From: CALVJJ01 sp045538425
GTDB taxonomy: Bacteria; Bacillota; Clostridia; Christensenellales; UBA1242
DNA length: 12,434 nt
Assembly: GCA_045538425.1 (NCBI GenBank)
Contig: JAZSRJ010000002.1
Location: 1-12,434 of the forward strand
Reading direction: 5' to 3'
The position numbers and the translations under genes are program-made. The notes under the pieces are model-generated. The model worked only from the letters and a program-made list of their open reading frames with translations. It was not told the origin of the DNA and searched no databases. Positions 1 through 6,156 of this stretch are shown here, in pieces. Position 1 is the stretch's first letter. Each line of letters begins with the position of its first letter.

Positions 1-965
1 TGCACCATTTCTTCTTGAACATCAACAGGGAAAGAAGTGCTAAGTCCTTGCACATAGATTTCCTTTGTACTAAGCGCTTCTGGTTCTAAGAATAATTGGT
101 GTCTATCTTTATCCTTAAAACGTACTACTTTTGTCTCAATACTTGGACAATATCTTGGTCCAAGACTTTCGATCATCCCATTGTACAATGGAGAACGATC
201 TAAATTATTCAAAATAATTTCGTGTGTCTTTGGTGTGGTATAGGTGAGGTAACAGACTGTTTTGTTTTTAGGTTGTTTTTTCGTCATAAAAGAAAAACTT
301 TGAATATCTTCATCACCATATTGCACTTCTAGTTTTTCATACGCTACACCTTCTGCATGAATACGAACAGGTGTACCAGTCTTAAATCGTCTTACCTCAA
401 TTCCAAGATCAATTAAGTTCTTGGTCAACTCATTGGCAGGAGCAAATCCATTAGGTCCTACATTATTGGTATATTCGCCCACAATAATTTTACTATTGAG
501 ATAAACACCAGTGGCAACAACTACCGCTTTTGTGTCAAAAACCTCTCCTTGCTTTGTCTTAACACCGACAACTACTCCATCTTTTACAACAATCTCACTT
601 GCTTCTGCTTGTCTAATCCAAAGATTATCTTGTTCTTCCAGTGTCTTTTTCATTTCGCTATGATATTGGATTTTGTCTGTTTGGGCACGAAGGGACTGAA
701 CAGCTGGACCTTTAGAAGCATTGAGCATACGACGTTGGATGGTTGTCTTATCTGCATTGAGACCCATTTGACCACCAAGCGCATCAATCTCACATACAAG
801 ATGTCCTTTAGCAGTACCCCCAATAGATGGATTGCACGCCAAAAAAGCAATGCTGTCTAAGTTGAGTGTAAGAAGCAAAGTCTTACGCCCCATACGAGCA
901 CTTGCAAGACATGCTTCACATCCAGCATGTCCACTACCAATTACAACAACGTCATATTGTTTCAT
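1..965 (-). CDS. mnmG: MnmG (GidA), tRNA uridine-5-carboxymethylaminomethyl modification enzyme, 5' part
   Basis: FAD-dependent subunit of the MnmE-MnmG complex, which installs the (carboxymethyl)aminomethyl group on wobble uridine 34 of certain tRNAs in the cytoplasm. Reading the minus strand from the ATG at 965 gives 321 uninterrupted codons that run off the window, so about half of the roughly 620-residue family protein is present. The N-terminus MKQYDVVVIGSGHAGCEA has the dinucleotide-binding GxGxxG (residues 10-15). CNPSIGG follows at 44-50, and GVYLNSKIIVGE is the later FAD-site block. The two cysteines matching the known catalytic pair are visible as C238 (in TVCYLT) and C273 (in RYCPSIE). 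AAGGAGA at 974-980 supports the start. It follows mnmE on the same strand after an unusually long 719 bp gap. Identity is certain; the C-terminal half cannot be checked. Confidence 0.97.
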   Translation of the reverse strand, partial: MKQYDVVVIGSGHAGCEACLASARMGRKTLLLTLNLDSIAFLACNPSIGGTAKGHLVCEIDALGGQMGLNADKTTIQRRMLNASKGPAVQSLRAQTDKIQYHSEMKKTLEEQDNLWIRQAEASEIVVKDGVVVGVKTKQGEVFDTKAVVVATGVYLNSKIIVGEYTNNVGPNGFAPANELTKNLIDLGIEVRRFKTGTPVRIHAEGVAYEKLEVQYGDEDIQSFSFMTKKQPKNKTVCYLTYTTPKTHEIILNNLDRSPLYNGMIESLGPRYCPSIETKVVRFKDKDRHQLFLEPEALSTKEIYVQGLSTSFPVDVQEEMV

Positions 966-973
966 TTTTTCTT

Positions 974-980
974 TCTCCTT
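974..980 (-). promoter_or_regulatory. Ribosome binding site of mnmG
   Basis: AAGGAGA on the minus strand lies eight bases before the ATG at 965. It fixes the mnmG start, which also matches the family N-terminus. Confidence 0.8.
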
Positions 981-1014
981 TGTGTAGTAAGGAATATAAT
1001 ACTAATTAAAATGA

Positions 1015-1046
1015 TTTTACTGAATGATGCTTTATCTTCAGTAAAA
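1015..1046. repeat. Perfect 10-bp inverted repeat in the mnmG leader
   Basis: TTTTACTGAA (1015-1024) and TTCAGTAAAA (1037-1046) are exact reverse complements around a 12-base loop. The hairpin lies about 50 bp upstream of mnmG. In the minus direction it is not followed by a clear T-run, so it is not a convincing terminator. The bases around 1031-1060 resemble segments at about 1204 and 1386, so it may be the remnant of another copy of the repeat unit. Confidence 0.55.
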
Positions 1047-1136
1047 AATAGAACTCATTACTTTCTTTTTCTTATAAAATCTAACCAATTGTATCTTACC
1101 CTAATCTCCACGTTCTAATTATCTTCCGTATAGTCA

Positions 1137-1176
1137 GCGTGGGCTAATTGCTAGGTAAAATAATAAGTGGTAATCT
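1137..1176. repeat. Isolated 3' half of the palindromic element
   Basis: Positions 1137-1162 match 1638-1663 exactly over 26 bases, and the similarity continues to about 1176 (AGTGGTAATCT against AGTGATAATCT). In the intact copy this stretch is the 3' arm of the innermost stem, the middle stem and the conserved GAGTGRTAA. No matching 5' arm is seen here, so this copy is truncated or decayed. Confidence 0.7.
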
Positions 1177-1329
1177 AATACATATGATAGACTTTTGCCT
1201 TTACTATGTTCTATTTTCAGCAAAGAAAATAAAAACTAGTTACTTTCTTTTATATGATTTGATCAATCAACTCTCTTATTGTTTCAACACTCTATTTCGT
1301 ACTCATCGTAGCAAGAAAAGTTGGGATGG

Positions 1330-1372
1330 GATTTTCAAAACATTAGAGAAGGATAAAAACGAGTAAGTTTGA
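1330..1372. repeat. Collapsed copy of the palindromic element
   Basis: CAAAACATTA, GAAGGATAAAA and GAGTAAGTTT occur here in the same order as the 5' flank (1465-1486) and 3' flank (about 1549-1562) of the intact copy, but the central stems are missing. This looks like an element that lost its middle, as palindromes often do by slippage. The bases in between have diverged, so the call is tentative. Confidence 0.45.
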
Positions 1373-1404
1373 CTTTCGCCTTCAGTATGTTCTATCTTCA
1401 GCGT

Positions 1405-1453
1405 AGCAAGCAAGGATATGGTTGCTTGCTGCCCACGAGCGTATGCGACGTGG
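1405..1453. repeat. Pair of small hairpins before the first palindromic element
   Basis: AGCAAGCAA (1405-1413) pairs perfectly with TTGCTTGCT (1422-1430) around an 8-base loop. CCACG (1433-1437) pairs with CGTGG (1449-1453) around an 11-base loop. They directly precede the GGGGTCCCC at 1456-1464 that opens the first large element. A diverged counterpart of the first arm (GTAGCAAGAAAAG) is seen near 1309. Confidence 0.6.
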
Positions 1454-1460
1454 TCGGGGT

Positions 1461-1566
1461 CCCCAAAACATTAAGGAAGGATAAAATATTGCGTCTCGAA
1501 AAAGTGTTCCTGCGATTGCCCGCGTGAATACTTTTTAGCAATATTTTTGAGTGGTAAGTTTTGGGG
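1461..1566. repeat. Palindromic structured element, copy A
   Basis: Three nested stems are visible. The outer stem is CCCCAAAAC (1461-1469) with GTTTTGGGG (1558-1566). The middle stem is AAAATATTGC (1483-1492) with GCAATATTTT (1538-1547). The inner stem is AAAAAGTGTTC (1499-1509) with GAATACTTTTT (1526-1536), including one G-T pair. Internal loops carry ATTAAGGAAGGA, GTCTCG and TGAGTGGTAA, and the apical loop begins CTGC and ends CGCGT. The same architecture recurs in copy B with different stem bases. I do not recognise the family; it could be a non-autonomous mobile repeat or a structured RNA on either strand. Confidence 0.8.
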
Positions 1567-1580
1567 CATCATATCGGGGT

Positions 1581-1683
1581 CCCCAAAGCATTAAGGAACG
1601 AAAATATTTTATCGTCTCGAGCAATAGCCCCTGCCTCGCGTGGGCTAATTGCTAGGTAAAATATTGAGTGATAATCTTTGGGG
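1581..1683. repeat. Palindromic structured element, copy B, abutting the mnmE stop
   Basis: The outer stem is CCCCAAAG (1581-1588) with CTTTGGGG (1676-1683). The middle stem is AATATTTTA (1603-1611) with TAAAATATT (1657-1665). The inner stem is GCAATAGCCC (1621-1630) with GGGCTAATTGC (1642-1652), with one bulged base. Loop bases shared with copy A are ATTAAGGAA, CGTCTCGA, CTGC..CGCGT and GAGTGRTAA. The element ends one base from the mnmE stop codon (1685-1687), so it forms the 3' untranslated end of mnmE if transcription continues. It lacks the T-run of a classical terminator. Confidence 0.8.
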
Positions 1684-1684
1684 C

Positions 1685-3064
1685 TTATTTCCCCACACAA
1701 AACTTCTCAAATATCTCGGTAATAATACTCTCGTTTTGACTATTACCCGTAACATCACCAAGATGCAACCAACATTCTTTGATATCTATCGCTACTAGAT
1801 CAAGGGTATTGCCCATCTTAAGACTTTCAAGTGCTTTTGTGATAGATTGTAAAGCAAGCGTCAAACTTTCAATATGTCTTAGATTGGTTAACACTACCCC
1901 TTGACCTTCATAATCTTTCATATTTTGTGCAGCGTATAAGCGTTGTTTGATCGCATCTACTTTTCCACTTTGCGCAGATATAGTGATACAAACTTTTTCT
2001 AAGTCTTCTAACTTAATACCCAAACATTGTGCAATGGTTGTTTTGTCTACTTTTTGCGCTAAGTCTTGCTTATTGATCACCACAAAATACTCTTTCCCTT
2101 TGATGCTTTCAAGTATAGTTTTGTCTTCTTCAGTAAGCGGACTACTTCCATCAATCACCATAAGCAAAATATCTGCATAATCTAAGGTTGCCCAACTTTT
2201 TTCTATACCAATCTTTTCGATGGTATCACTGCTTTCTCTAATACCTGCAGTATCTACAAGTGTAAAACGAACACCTTGATACAAATAACTTTCTTCAATA
2301 ATATCTCTCGTTGTGCCTTGAATATCTGTAACAATGGCTCTTTCATATTGAAGTAAAGCATTCATTAGACTACTCTTACCCGCGTTTGGTCTACCTACAA
2401 TAGCGACCTTAACACCATCACGCACCAATTTTCCTGTATGTTTTGTTGCAAGCAATTGTTGCATTTCGTTAGATACTTGCATCAATTCTGTTTCTACAAT
2501 ATCTACTGTCTCTTCTTCAATATCTTCTTCTGGATAATCCATTGTTACTTCCATACGAGCAAGCAGATTGGTTAAGTGATTTTGCATAGAAAGGATAGAT
2601 TGTTGTAGTTTTCCGTTAAGGAGTTGGTATCCTGCTCTAATCTCACTTTGACTTTGGGCACTAATCATGTCCATGATACCTTCTGCTTGATCAAGACTAA
2701 GTTTTCCATTGACGAAAGCACGTTTTGAAAACTCTCCTCCTTGAGCAAGAATTGCCCCATGGTCTAGACATGCTTCCACAATTCCTTGTGTGATTAGTCT
2801 ACCACCATGACATTGAAATTCTACTACATCTTCCCCTGTGAAAGAATAAGGCGCTTTGAAATAAACCATAAGACATTGTTCGGTAAAATCTTTTGTTGTA
2901 AGATTGCCAAGATACATCATGCGAGGGACAATTTTGTCCATTGGTGTACGACACACAAAAAGTTGACTAGCAATGGCTAGACTATCTTTCCCACTTAATC
3001 TAACAATACTAACACCGCCAGCACCTAATGGTGTGGCAATTGCAACAATGGTTGTTTCTTTCAT
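1685..3064 (-). CDS. mnmE: MnmE (TrmE), tRNA modification GTPase
   Basis: GTPase partner of MnmG in wobble-uridine modification; it binds the folate one-carbon donor and couples GTP hydrolysis to the reaction. At 459 residues it has the family length. The N-terminal tetrahydrofolate-binding domain begins MKETTIVAIATPLGAGGVSIVRLSG. The helical domain is split around the inserted G domain, which has P-loop GRPNAGKSS (224-232), G2 TTRD (251-254), G3 DTAG (271-274), G4 NKQD (331-334) and SAQSG (363-367). It ends in FCVGK, keeping the conserved C-terminal cysteine. AGGAGT at 3069-3074 and a strong promoter (3089-3117) support the start. It is separated from jag by the SLOG/XRE pair and from mnmG by the repeat region. 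Confidence 0.98.
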   Translation of the reverse strand: MKETTIVAIATPLGAGGVSIVRLSGKDSLAIASQLFVCRTPMDKIVPRMMYLGNLTTKDFTEQCLMVYFKAPYSFTGEDVVEFQCHGGRLITQGIVEACLDHGAILAQGGEFSKRAFVNGKLSLDQAEGIMDMISAQSQSEIRAGYQLLNGKLQQSILSMQNHLTNLLARMEVTMDYPEEDIEEETVDIVETELMQVSNEMQQLLATKHTGKLVRDGVKVAIVGRPNAGKSSLMNALLQYERAIVTDIQGTTRDIIEESYLYQGVRFTLVDTAGIRESSDTIEKIGIEKSWATLDYADILLMVIDGSSPLTEEDKTILESIKGKEYFVVINKQDLAQKVDKTTIAQCLGIKLEDLEKVCITISAQSGKVDAIKQRLYAAQNMKDYEGQGVVLTNLRHIESLTLALQSITKALESLKMGNTLDLVAIDIKECWLHLGDVTGNSQNESIITEIFEKFCVGK

Positions 3065-3088
3065 GTTGACTCCTATTTTACATACAAC

Positions 3089-3117
3089 ATTGTATCACAA
3101 AGTATCTTTATTGTAAA
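3089..3117 (-). promoter_or_regulatory. Sigma-A type promoter of mnmE, with overlapping direct repeat
   Basis: The minus strand has TTTACA (3117-3112), a 17-base spacer and TACAAT (3094-3089) preceded by TG in the extended -10 position. Transcription would start about 20 bases before the mnmE ATG. The octamer GATACTTT occurs twice on the minus strand (3122-3115 and 3106-3099), once over the -35 and once in the spacer; whether it is an operator is unknown. Confidence 0.7.
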
Positions 3118-3145
3118 GTATCGGTTTTTTGAAAAATAAAAAAGA

Positions 3146-3718
3146 TTATGATCTAAAAATATTTTTTATATTAATAATCTTTTTATGTTTGGTTAATGCA
3201 TATTGATAAGCAAGTTTCGTTCCACTATTTGGTTGATAATAACTTACACTGTGTTTTGAATATTTCCTCATTTTCGGTTTATAAGTATTGTCATAGTAAA
3301 ATACGCAATAATCGCTATCATTAATCATAGCTTGATTTCTTTCTATATAACTTGCCCTACCAGAACAATATTTTGTTTTATATTCAAACTCTTCTTCAAC
3401 ACACAATAAATGAACATCTTTCTTTTGAAAATTAAAATATATCTTCTCCCATTTTTCTCTTTCACTCTCCAGTGTGCAAGTTTCATTTTTACAAGTATAA
3501 GCAATTCTTTTTATGGCTGGATATTGTTGTTTTAATTCCTCTACAATCAAATGACACAATGAATTAAAATCACTACGACTGCCAAACAAGAATGTGAATA
3601 CATTATGATTCTCAATTAAATCTTGAATAATATTCTTAACTTTTTGTTTTAATTCTTCAGTGATATTCATTTTTCTATGTCCAAAAAAAGAGCAAACTTT
3701 AACATTGTTAGATTCCAT
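3146..3718 (-). CDS. SLOG-superfamily protein (DUF1273/YpsA-like), putative nucleotide-binding
   Basis: A 190-residue protein with hallmarks of the SLOG (SMF/DprA-LOG) Rossmann-like superfamily. It has an N-terminal strand into FFGHR (11-15), then FLFGSRSDFNSLC (43-55) in the position of the ligand-binding glycine loop, IERNQAMINDSDYCVFYYD (125-143), and SGTKLAYQYALTKHKKIINI (165-184). SLOG proteins bind or process nucleotides and nucleotide-derived signals, often in conflict or stress systems; the ligand here is unknown. I place the start at 3718 because GGAG lies six bases upstream; an ATG at 3730 would add four residues but has no clear ribosome site. It is divergent from an XRE regulator and sits between jag and mnmE, which are normally adjacent, so the pair looks inserted. 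A TTGTTT-17-TATACT promoter is possible at 3752-3780. Confidence 0.8.
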   Translation of the reverse strand: MESNNVKVCSFFGHRKMNITEELKQKVKNIIQDLIENHNVFTFLFGSRSDFNSLCHLIVEELKQQYPAIKRIAYTCKNETCTLESEREKWEKIYFNFQKKDVHLLCVEEEFEYKTKYCSGRASYIERNQAMINDSDYCVFYYDNTYKPKMRKYSKHSVSYYQPNSGTKLAYQYALTKHKKIINIKNIFRS

Positions 3719-3739
3719 ATCAAACTCCATATATTCTGG

Positions 3740-3819
3740 TTTTCCCTAAATAGTATAGAGTAAAATTATAGAAAAAACAACAAAAAGTCCGCTTTTCCTT
3801 AAATAATATATAATAAAAT
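3740..3819. promoter_or_regulatory. Imperfect 27-bp direct repeat in the SLOG/XRE divergent promoter region
   Basis: Positions 3740-3766 and 3793-3819 share TTTTCC, TAAAT, a TATA-like core and a TAAAAT end, agreeing at 23 of 27 bases by eye with starts 53 bp apart. One copy overlaps the likely -10 of the SLOG gene (TATACT, 3757-3752); the other lies just upstream of the XRE gene's -10. The natural guess is an operator pair for the XRE protein. AT-rich composition raises the chance of coincidental similarity. Confidence 0.45.
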
Positions 3820-3836
3820 GTCGGGTAAACTCTATA

Positions 3837-3860
3837 TATAATGAAAAACTATATAAGGAG
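3837..3860 (+). promoter_or_regulatory. -10 box and ribosome binding site of the XRE regulator
   Basis: A perfect TATAAT lies at 3837-3842, with no good -35 at the expected distance, which suits a regulated promoter. AAGGAG at 3855-3860 is seven bases before the ATG at 3868. An in-frame ATG at 3841 overlaps the -10 box, so it would be upstream of or at the transcript start and cannot be the real start. Confidence 0.6.
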
Positions 3861-3867
3861 TTCTGTT

Positions 3868-4116
3868 ATGAAGTTAAATAAAGCATTTGCATTAAGGGTA
3901 AGAGAAATATTAAAAGAGAAGAAAATGACACAATATAAATTAGCACAAGAAACTGGTCTGTATCATAGTACAATGACAGATATTCTTAATTGTAAGTATC
4001 AAACACCAAATTTTAGAAATATGGCATTAATCATCAAAGCCCTTGATATGACAATGTCGGAGTTCTTTAGCAGTGAACTTTTTAATTTTGATACTCTTGA
4101 AATAAAAGAAAAATAA
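3868..4116 (+). CDS. XRE/Cro-type helix-turn-helix transcriptional regulator
   Basis: An 82-residue single-domain DNA-binding protein and the only convincing plus-strand gene in the window. The HTH is QYKLAQETGLYHSTMTDILN (22-41), followed by the helix containing MALIIKALDMTMSEFF that closes the five-helix XRE fold. There is no sensor or oligomerisation domain beyond a short charged tail. The start at 3868 is chosen because AAGGAG precedes it at the right distance. It is divergent from the SLOG gene with a short shared regulatory region, so it probably controls that gene and itself. Ligand and targets are not evident. A terminator follows at 4131-4167. Confidence 0.88.
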   Translation: MKLNKAFALRVREILKEKKMTQYKLAQETGLYHSTMTDILNCKYQTPNFRNMALIIKALDMTMSEFFSSELFNFDTLEIKEK

Positions 4117-4130
4117 ATGATATCATAATC

Positions 4131-4167
4131 AAAAGACTTTATTGAAAAATAATGTCTTTTATTTTTT
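4131..4167 (+). terminator. Rho-independent terminator after the XRE gene
   Basis: AAAAGAC (4131-4137) pairs with GTCTTTT (4154-4160). The stem continues after one T-T mismatch as TTATT/AATAA closing a GAAA loop. ATTTTTT follows at 4161-4167. Confidence 0.85.
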
Positions 4168-4173
4168 ATCTAA

Positions 4174-4201
4174 ATAAAAAAGTTGGCGTTTTGCCAACTT
4201 T
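4174..4201 (-). terminator. Rho-independent terminator of jag
   Basis: AAAGTTGGC (4179-4187) and GCCAACTTT (4193-4201) form a perfect 9-bp stem. On the minus strand the tail reads TTTTTTAT, starting one base after the jag stop codon. Confidence 0.92.
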
Positions 4202-4202
4202 A

Positions 4203-4970
4203 TTATTCTACATAATCAATCACAATATATCTTTTTGGTTCTTCGCCTTCACTATGTGTATCGATATGAGCCATGCCAGAAAGAACATTGTGAATAATTT
4301 TTCTTTCAAAACTTTTCATTGGTTCTAGTTTCATACTACGACGAGCAACAACAACTTTGTTGGCCATACGTTTTGCTAGACTTGTCAAAGATTGTTCTCT
4401 ACCACCTTTGTAGTTGTCTACATCTAGGTATACTCTTCCTCTAAAATGTGGATAACGATTGGCAATAGCACTATTAAGCAATGTTTGGTATGCTTCTAGA
4501 CTTTCCCCATGATAACCAATCATTGGACGAATACTTGCTTTCAAGTTGACTTTCAAGTCTCTACCTTGTTCTACAATTTCTGTTTCGCCAATTTGGTTGA
4601 AGATATAACACATTTTGTCCATGTATTCTTTGATATAATTTTTTACATCAGCAACCATTTTTTCAATGGCTTGTTTTTCTTCTTCTGTATATTCTTTTTT
4701 CTTAGGTTTTTCTTCTACAACTTCCTCAGTTGCCTCTACCACTTCTTCTACAACAACCTTTTCTTCTTTTGCAGGTTTTGTTGCTTTTTTTACTTCTTTC
4801 TTTTCTTCTTTTGGCAATTCTTCTTTTTTGCTACGAGTAATATCTACTTTAGCTTTTTTGAAAAGACCACCTTCACTAATGATTTTGACGTCAACATCTT
4901 CAAGACTAGCGCCCATCACTTTGAGACCTTCTTTGATTGCAAGGTCAATTGTTTTTCCTGAAAACTCCAT
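4203..4970 (-). CDS. jag: Jag/KhpB (EloR) RNA-binding protein, KH-R3H domains
   Basis: Cytoplasmic RNA-binding protein linked in Gram-positives to control of cell elongation and division, usually next to yidC. The 255 residues show the three family parts. A Jag-N domain (about 1-48) is followed by a highly charged K/E-rich linker (about 48-100), a KH domain with GYHGESLEAYQTLLN (152-166) as the GxxG segment, and a C-terminal R3H domain with RRSMKLEPM, FERKIIH (R223-x3-H227) and SEGEEPKRYIVI. The linker is low-complexity and creates long phenylalanine-rich open frames on the other strand. It has its own promoter (5014-5043) and terminator, so it is at least partly uncoupled from yidC. AAGGAA/AAAGGAG just upstream support the start. 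Confidence 0.96.
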   Translation of the reverse strand: MEFSGKTIDLAIKEGLKVMGASLEDVDVKIISEGGLFKKAKVDITRSKKEELPKEEKKEVKKATKPAKEEKVVVEEVVEATEEVVEEKPKKKEYTEEEKQAIEKMVADVKNYIKEYMDKMCYIFNQIGETEIVEQGRDLKVNLKASIRPMIGYHGESLEAYQTLLNSAIANRYPHFRGRVYLDVDNYKGGREQSLTSLAKRMANKVVVARRSMKLEPMKSFERKIIHNVLSGMAHIDTHSEGEEPKRYIVIDYVE

Positions 4971-5013
4971 GATTCCTTCTCTCCTTTGGTATAGTCGCGT
5001 TATCGCTAATTTT

Positions 5014-5043
5014 ATTGTATAATCTTTACGGATATTTTGTCAA
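5014..5043 (-). promoter_or_regulatory. Sigma-A promoter of jag
   Basis: The minus strand has consensus TTGACA (5043-5038). The overlapping -10 candidates are TATACA (16-base spacer) or TACAAT (18-base spacer) at 5021-5014. With a terminator just upstream after yidC, this makes jag a separate transcription unit. Confidence 0.8.
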
Positions 5044-5092
5044 GCAAAAACACCTTTAACACTCGCAAATAAGCCTTTTTTTATTTTGAAAA

Positions 5093-5122
5093 CAAAAAAA
5101 GATGACAAAGCATTGTCATCTT
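5093..5122 (-). terminator. Rho-independent terminator of yidC
   Basis: AAGATGACAA (5099-5108) and TTGTCATCTT (5113-5122) form a perfect 10-bp stem with a 4-base loop. The minus-strand continuation is a run of seven T. It lies five bases beyond the yidC stop codon. Confidence 0.93.
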
Positions 5123-5127
5123 AATCT

Positions 5128-6156
5128 TTATTTTTTCAAGTTGTCTCTACTATAACTTATGATTGGTTTTTGATTTTGACGTGCTTGACGTTTTTCTTCC
5201 AAATACTCTACAAGTAAAGTAAGCAATGGACTAGTAATCAATCCCACAATAGAGGATGCTACAACATAGATAGCAAAGGCTGCGTTGTACATCAAGGTGA
5301 ATAGTGCCATAATGATTGGCATCATAATATTCATAAGACCATTGTTGGCTGGATTGTTGTAGATAAGACCTTTTTTCTTTGCTCTTGCTCTAGATACCCA
5401 AACAGAAACTTTGGTAGATAAATAACTAAGTACAGCAGACAAGATTGGTAAAATATAATAACCATTCCAAGTCTTTTTGTATTCTGCATTCACTTCTTCC
5501 ATCACAAGATTGTATCTTTCTTCAGTTACGGTTTTGTCTTTAGCACTATTTTGATATTCTTTATAACTAAGTACTGGGCTACCATTGTTGTCTGGACGCC
5601 AAATATTCTTAATCCATAAGAAAGAGTTTTGTGTATCTTCATACGCATCAAGAACAGCGAGTTGTGCATTTTGAATAGCATCTTCTTCTGTTTGGCCATC
5701 TGCAATGTTTTGAGCATAATGTGTATCATAGGTATTGCTTAGATCGGTATATTGTTTTGCAATCATGTATTTACTCATTTCGTTCATGCTACCGCAGAAA
5801 GTAAAGAACACAACCATACTAAGAACTAAGTACAAAAGCATTCCAATACATCCACCATACATACCAGCACCTTCACGTTTTTGAAGTTCGGCCATTTTTT
5901 GGTTCATCATATTAGGATTGTTGGCGTATTGTTTTTTAATTGCATCCATCTTTGGTTGCAATTTTGTATTGACATCTGTCATCTTTTTAGTTGATCTTCT
6001 TTGAAAATATTCGAAAGGCAATAAGCATAATTTAATAAGAACTGTTACGATAATAATAGTCCAAATATATGCTCCAATTTTGCTATCGATACCCATAATA
6101 ATCTTAGACCAAAGACTATTTGGTTTTGCAACAAGTAATGTGTTTAGAATATCCAT
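5128..6156 (-). CDS. yidC: YidC/Oxa1-family membrane protein insertase
   Basis: Inserts and folds proteins in the cytoplasmic membrane, alone or with SecYEG. The 342 residues fit the short Gram-positive type with five membrane segments at about 29-48, 101-122, 233-252, 274-292 and 294-317. A charged cytoplasmic hairpin (51-98) follows the first segment, and a long exterior loop (123-232) contains the NSFLWIKNIWRPD motif. No lipobox cysteine is seen near the N-terminus. The hydrophilic-groove position that is arginine in most homologues appears to be Lys42 (TVLIKLCLLPFE). The start overlaps the end of yidD by 13 bases, with AAAGGAG inside yidD as ribosome site, so the two are translationally coupled. 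A basic C-terminal tail (about 321-342) could contact the ribosome. Confidence 0.96.
   Translation of the reverse strand: MDILNTLLVAKPNSLWSKIIMGIDSKIGAYIWTIIIVTVLIKLCLLPFEYFQRRSTKKMTDVNTKLQPKMDAIKKQYANNPNMMNQKMAELQKREGAGMYGGCIGMLLYLVLSMVVFFTFCGSMNEMSKYMIAKQYTDLSNTYDTHYAQNIADGQTEEDAIQNAQLAVLDAYEDTQNSFLWIKNIWRPDNNGSPVLSYKEYQNSAKDKTVTEERYNLVMEEVNAEYKKTWNGYYILPILSAVLSYLSTKVSVWVSRARAKKKGLIYNNPANNGLMNIMMPIIMALFTLMYNAAFAIYVVASSIVGLITSPLLTLLVEYLEEKRQARQNQKPIISYSRDNLKK

Larger units (their letters stand above)
966..1684. other. Long intergenic region mnmE-mnmG filled with degenerate structured repeats
   Basis: This 719 bp gap between two normally adjacent genes has no credible coding region: short open frames in it are unlike known proteins and cross the repeats. 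It holds two well-preserved palindromic elements next to mnmE (1461-1566 and 1581-1683), two small hairpins (1405-1453) and decayed partial copies of the same units further towards mnmG (about 1015-1372). Similar segments recur: a stretch containing ATGTTCTAT and TTCAGC at about 1204 and 1386, and a CAAAACATTA..GAAGGATAAAA segment at about 1336 and 1464. The layout suggests successive duplication or insertion of one unit followed by decay. Confidence 0.8.

Noticed and set aside
549..860. 103-codon plus-strand open frame
   Set aside because: Lies antisense to conserved mnmG sequence and shows no protein-like motifs.
927..1366. Short plus-strand open frames of 63 and 72 codons in the mnmE-mnmG gap
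   Set aside because: They cross the mnmG start or the decayed repeats, have no good ribosome sites and no recognisable protein features.
4447..4455. TGTGGATAA, an exact DnaA-box sequence
   Set aside because: Single copy inside the jag coding region where conserved residues explain the bases. No cluster of boxes or AT-rich unwinding region goes with it, so no origin is claimed in this window.
4993..5008. Partly symmetrical TAGTCGCGTTATCGCTA-like sequence in the jag leader
   Set aside because: The arms match only with gaps and give a weak stem; not enough to call an operator or riboregulator.
4509..5022. Two long plus-strand open frames rich in Phe and Ser opposite jag
   Set aside because: They are the antisense reading of the Lys/Glu-rich jag linker; composition is repetitive, there is no ribosome site, and jag is certain.
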